Positions 60,037-64,000 of a stretch of DNA of 64,000 nt are shown here, one piece after another. Position numbers and translations under genes: made by a program. The stretch is from NCBI RefSeq assembly GCF_958979055.1, contig NC_084887.1, positions 25,913,044 to 25,977,043 on the forward strand. Reading direction: 5' to 3'. Under the pieces are notes generated by a model. The model searched no databases. It saw only the letters and a program-made list of their open reading frames with translations, and was not told the origin of the DNA. Position 1 is the stretch's first letter. Every line of letters starts with the position of its first letter. This DNA comes from Alnus glutinosa (Eukaryota; Streptophyta; Magnoliopsida; Fagales; Betulaceae).

Positions 60037-60044
60037 TTTATATA
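60037..60044 (-). promoter_or_regulatory. TATA box of the ERF gene
   Basis: On the minus strand TATATAAA lies 64 bp before the start codon at 59973. A start site about 30 bp downstream would leave a short leader of about 35 bp. It sits in the right place, but the call is by motif only. Confidence 0.6.
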
Positions 60045-60959
60045 GGTTGAGGAAAATGGAAAGTCAGAGGGGCGTGGGGGCATGAAAAGTTGGGTGGACC
60101 AGTAGCACGACAGACGGTGAGGATGAGGGGTCAAGATTTTCAAAGGTCAAAAGTAAACAAGGGGTTAAGCCTTAAGGCGTTGGATGGTCAAGATATTCTG
60201 AAAATAGAATTTGGGCGGTGGATTACCGCATTCATAAAAGTTGGACATTTATTTGACAACCTATGAATATCTCCTTTCGCCCAACAAAAAACGTGTTGGA
60301 GAATTTATAGCCACAAGTGGTTGCCTCTTGCCACTTACGTCAAGTGGGGACGGGGCTAAACTAGGTCTTAACTGAATGCGTCACGAGTGACGTCATAAAA
60401 ACAACTGGTAAAGCTTGTCGCTTGGACTAAAACAAATTCAACGAACGGAAAAACACCCCCACTCTCTTAGACATGTCGGAAGGGATGATAATGATCGATC
60501 GACATCAAATCATCTAAATTATTGATGATAATCTGAAAAATAATAACAAAAGATGATAAATATCAAGCAATATCTTAAAATTTATAGTTGACTTTCAAAT
60601 CATTCGGTCGGTGTGGGTGAAGTGCTTGTGGCTGTGGAGAAACTTTGTTAGGTAAATACTATGGATCGGGCCTAGTTGACATAATTAATAAAGAAATTGG
60701 ATTGAATAAATCAAATTTTGAATCTTGTTAAGAGAAGTAAAACATAGAATATAGGTTACGTTTGGCGTGTGGAATGGCTGTTTTATTAGGGTACGTAATG
60801 AATCATTTTTATTAAATATAAAGGAATGCATGTAGAATGAAATAGTTCTGAAATAATCATTCTTATTACTTATTAAGTTCTTTAAAATATTATATGAACA
60901 AAAAATATACATATAAAATGTAAAATAAAATTATCTGAAAGAGAAGAAAGAAATAGTAA

Positions 60960-61729
60960 GGCCTTGTTTGGTTTGCGGAATGTCTATTCCATTAGGAAAA
61001 GGAATAACTATTCATGGGAATAGATGAAGGTGGAATGGAATAACTATTCCTATTCTTTTGTTTGGTTGTAACGGTGGAATAGAACATTGTATATGTATTC
61101 TTTTGTTTGGTACAGTGCAATACATTGGTGAATGGAATCATATTATAATCAAATTTTCTAAAATACCCTTATAATACAAATATAATTTATATTCTTGAGG
61201 ACATTTTTTTTTCTTTATTTAAGAAACATAAACAATCATACTATGACCTTTTTTGTTTTGTTTTGTTTTTATTTTTTTTCATATACAATTACGCTACAAA
61301 ATGATTTATAAGGAAAAAAAAAAAAAAAACACACACACACACACACATACACACACACACACACACATAATCATCATATCACCATCATAAAAAAATAAAA
61401 AAATAGATCATCTGCAAAGCCCTTTTTATTTTATTCTTTTTTATTTGTTTTCCAGCAACAAACATTCATTATGTGCTTACAAAGTAAAATGATTTATAAG
61501 AGAGAAAAAAAAAAAAAAAAAAAAAACATAATCATTATAAAAAAATAAATCATCTACAAAGCCCTTTTTATTTTATTATTTTTTATTTGTTTTTGAGTAA
61601 CAAACATTCGTTCTTTGCTTACAAAGTTTTTCTCAAACCTCCACAAGGCAATTGGAGTCCCCCCGATATTAAGAGGTACTCGTTTTGCTACGTTTAAGTG
61701 CATTCTGTAGGCTAAATCATAGGAGGAGG

Positions 61730-61766
<37 letters not shown>

Positions 61767-62368
61767 AGAAGAAGAAAGACTACCCCACAACAAATTAAGT
61801 TGGGTTGAGAAACAGAGAGAGGGGGATGAGAATATAATTGCAGAGATGGAGAAAGATATTGATGGTGCACTTGAGTGATGAATTTTTGAAATCAGAATTA
61901 AATTCTTATTTTGTTTGCGAATTTTGAAATTTGACTTTTTAGAAAAAATTGAATAAAATATAATTTGTTTATAAAAAGTTGAATAAAATATAATTTGTTT
62001 TTTAAAAAATTGAATAAAATATGATTTATTTCTGAAAAAAGTAGAATTAAAATTATATTTTATTGTCAAAATCTCGTATCAAAACACACCATGAGTTGAG
62101 AAACAGAGAGAGAGAGAGAGGGATAAGAGACTTGGGTGTTAAGAAGGTTGGGGTTTTTGGGCAAAAGACGAATTTAATTTATTCCTATAGGAAAGGAATA
62201 GGCATTCCACTCCTTTTTGAGTGGAATACCTATTCCTCTTCGTAAGGGAATAGCTATTCCGTGGGAATAACTATTCCCTTAAATAATATACAACCAAACA
62301 AAAGAATAGCTATTCCGTAGGAATAGCTATTCCTTTCCATGGGTCTAATCCGCAAACCAAACGAGGCC
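60960..62368. mobile_element. PIF/Harbinger-like non-autonomous element
   Basis: The ends are inverted repeats: GGCCTTGTTTGGTTTGCGGA at the left, and the same with one change at the right. Target duplication TAA flanks it (60957-60959, 62369-62371), the 3-bp T(T/A)A kind made by Harbinger transposases. The subterminal parts carry repeated 'ggaatagctattcc' palindromes. The 1.4-kb body has A/T runs, an (AC)n microsatellite at 61330-61368 and three tandem copies of an AT-rich 36-bp unit at about 61949-62040. No transposase is encoded. Confidence 0.85.
61330..61368 (+). repeat. (AC)n microsatellite
   Basis: An AC run with one interruption, inside the Harbinger-like element. Confidence 0.93.
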
Positions 62369-62371
62369 TAA

Positions 62372-63559
62372 AAGTGCAAAGAGACGTATGGGCTAGATAT
62401 TGATTGAATTGTATTATAATGCTCTCAATTTATAGAAGTACTATGACTAATGAATAAGGAAACCTAAAGTAATGTAAACTAATTAAGAAATGAAATAAAG
62501 CCTACAAAGAAACAAAATAAAGGAGAATATAAAATAGTATTATAATCTGATTTGACTACACTCAAATCTAAATAAAAAATATTATTATTAAAAAAATAAA
62601 TGATGATTTGGGTATCGAATTATACCTGTTTTGAGATAAGTGCACTGAATTAGCAAACGTTTTAAACTGGAGTATCCACGTTTCCAAACATCTCATTTAA
62701 GGATACTCTGTTAAGATTTGTTGTTAAATTCTGTCAAAATTCTCAAAATACCATTCTTTTTTCTTTTTTCTTTTTTTTTTTTTTTATTTTAAAAAATATA
62801 TATATAAATTTTTTTTCAAAGATTCAGGCATGGATATGTTTGTAAATTCTACTAAATTCTGACATTCCGTTAAGATTTAATAAAAAAATTCTAACAAAAT
62901 ATCCTTAAATAAACCTTTAAAAATATAAATATCTCAATTTAAAATATTTGTTACTTGAGTACCCTGTCTCAAAAATAAAAAATTGACATTTTTTACGTCA
63001 AACTCCAATCGAGATAAGTTTCCCTTGACATTTGACGGTAATTTTGGAAAAGGCAAAATTTGACTGGCGAAGGGAGGACGAGTTCAGCGTCGCCATTCCT
63101 GAATCCAGAAGACTTGAGACTCTGGATGGAGTCGATGGACAACTCAGTTCTTGAACCTTTGGGGGCATCCAAAGGTTAATTTAAGAACTGAATCGACTAG
63201 TGTAGCATGTTCAAAAAAGTACTACTTTGTTTCTTCCTCTTTAATTTTGATCTAGAAACTCAATTTTAAGGAGGGCAAAAAATAAGAGAAAAAATATATA
63301 ATAATAATAATTTATAATCTTTTTAAATATTTAAAATCCTTACAAAATTAATTATTGGCAATTTTTTATATGACTCGCGAACTTGACACGAATTCAATAT
63401 AAAATTAAGGAGTTATGGTTGAGAGATTTGATCCGTTTAATTAAATAAATCAATTACGGGTGACATATTTAGTCTTATATACATATATTTTGAAACGATC
63501 GGATATGTTTAATTAAATAATTTGTGCATATAAGCATAATGATTAGGGAGAGTGATTGG
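62372..63559. other. AT-rich spacer with a weak inverted repeat
   Basis: No gene is seen. Between about 62600 and 63020 the sequence has 'ctgttaagatttgttg' and complementary-looking 'gttaagatttaataaa' phrases, hinting at another decayed foldback element. The part from 63050 to 63190 is GC-richer but has no extended frame. Confidence 0.35.
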
Positions 63560-63689
63560 TGCACAACAGTTGTGCCACTCTAGAGATATGAGATGGGTTT
63601 CACGTGGGACCCATGTGGTGGAACCCACCACATGAGACCCACTTCATGTCTCTAAGAACTTGCACAACAGTTGTGCAAACTGTTGTGCA
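63560..63689. mobile_element. Near-perfect palindromic foldback element
   Basis: The arm 'tgcacaacagttgtgccactc' near 63560 is matched in reverse by 'gcacaacagttgtgca' near 63662, with 'gagatatgagatgggtttcacgt' against 'gagacccacttcatgtctc' inside. TGCACAACAGTTGTGCA is itself a palindrome and a further half copy follows. The structure would fold into a long hairpin. The target duplication was not identified. Confidence 0.6.
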
Positions 63690-64000
63690 AAAGACATTTT
63701 TTATTTGATTAACCCTACCATAGTTGTATCACTGTAGACAACCATCCAACTTCGGTTTACGTTCTTTTCATATTTTTGGTCAAATGTTTAATTAATATGT
63801 TGAATTTTTTTAAATATTCTTTCTATTCGAAGGAGGCAACTCATTAATCACGTGCTTAAGCATCATTATTTATCGACTAATATTCATTGAAGTTTTGACA
63901 TGGAAGATATAGTTGGTACGGAAACCTAATTAGTTGGTCGTGCATTCCCACGACTAAAAGTCAATGAATAATCTTTTATTTATTTATTTTTTCTTCTAAG
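63690..64000. other. Right-edge spacer
   Basis: AT-rich sequence with no recognised gene or element up to the window end. Confidence 0.5.

Noticed and set aside
61554-62069. A 171-codon frame inside the Harbinger element
   Set aside because: It is a read-through of poly(A) and AT-rich tandem repeats with no domain.

Overview
This is nuclear DNA from a flowering plant, a eudicot and probably a woody one; I cannot name the species. The evidence is genes broken by many GT-AG introns, an AT-rich background full of plant retrotransposons (TRIM, Cassandra, SINE, LINE, a short gag-only LTR element) and MITEs, a nuclear tRNA-Asn gene, and plant-specific protein families. The sequence shows no operons, CRISPR arrays or prokaryotic features.

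Seven protein genes were rebuilt exon by exon, and every junction keeps the reading frame. (1) 3859-10194 (+) QTRT2, the accessory subunit of queuine tRNA-ribosyltransferase, 10 exons, 398 aa. (2) 12116-19458 (-) a plastid-type protein with two GST-N/thioredoxin-fold domains, 10 exons, 362 aa, including one GC-AG intron. (3) 21706-30299 (+) an NDUFAF5-like mitochondrial complex I assembly methyltransferase-family protein, 11 exons, 355 aa. (4) 33912-39019 (+) a plastid-type AlgH/UPF0301 (DUF179) protein, 3 exons, 351 aa. (5) 40520-46858 (-) a CDK-like Ser/Thr kinase with a predicted N-myristoylated MGC start, 8 exons, 640 aa. (6) 54114-58078 (+) an HSD5-like hydroxysteroid dehydrogenase/steroleosin, 6 exons, 363 aa, with a tRNA-Asn(GUU) gene antisense in its second intron. 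(7) 59503-59973 (-) a single-exon AP2/ERF factor of the ERF019 type, 156 aa.

The spaces between genes and the larger introns hold mobile DNA, much of it with readable boundaries. There is a TRIM (6662-7144, TSD ATTTT), a Cassandra TRIM carrying a 5S-rRNA-like segment in each LTR (17950-18490, TSD ACAGT), a tRNA-derived SINE (22857-23106, 13-bp TSD), and four foldback elements with 9-bp or near-9-bp TSDs (25356-25761, 31525-32019, 48567-49041, 52018-52721). There is also a Harbinger-like element (60960-62368, TSD TAA), several LINE remnants, and a 2.5-kb LTR element (49255-51726, TSD CTTTA) with only a short gag ORF and 23 copies of a hairpin-forming minisatellite.

The genes do not form a pathway. 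Each is a housekeeping or regulatory gene with its own promoter. What links them is position: several are neighbours or near-neighbours in Arabidopsis too (from memory: At4g10000/10010/10020, At1g33770/33780, At1g22800/22810), so the window looks like a conserved ancestral block expanded by transposons. The least ordinary features are the hairpin-minisatellite LTR element, the Cassandra insertion inside a gene, and the nested antisense tRNA.
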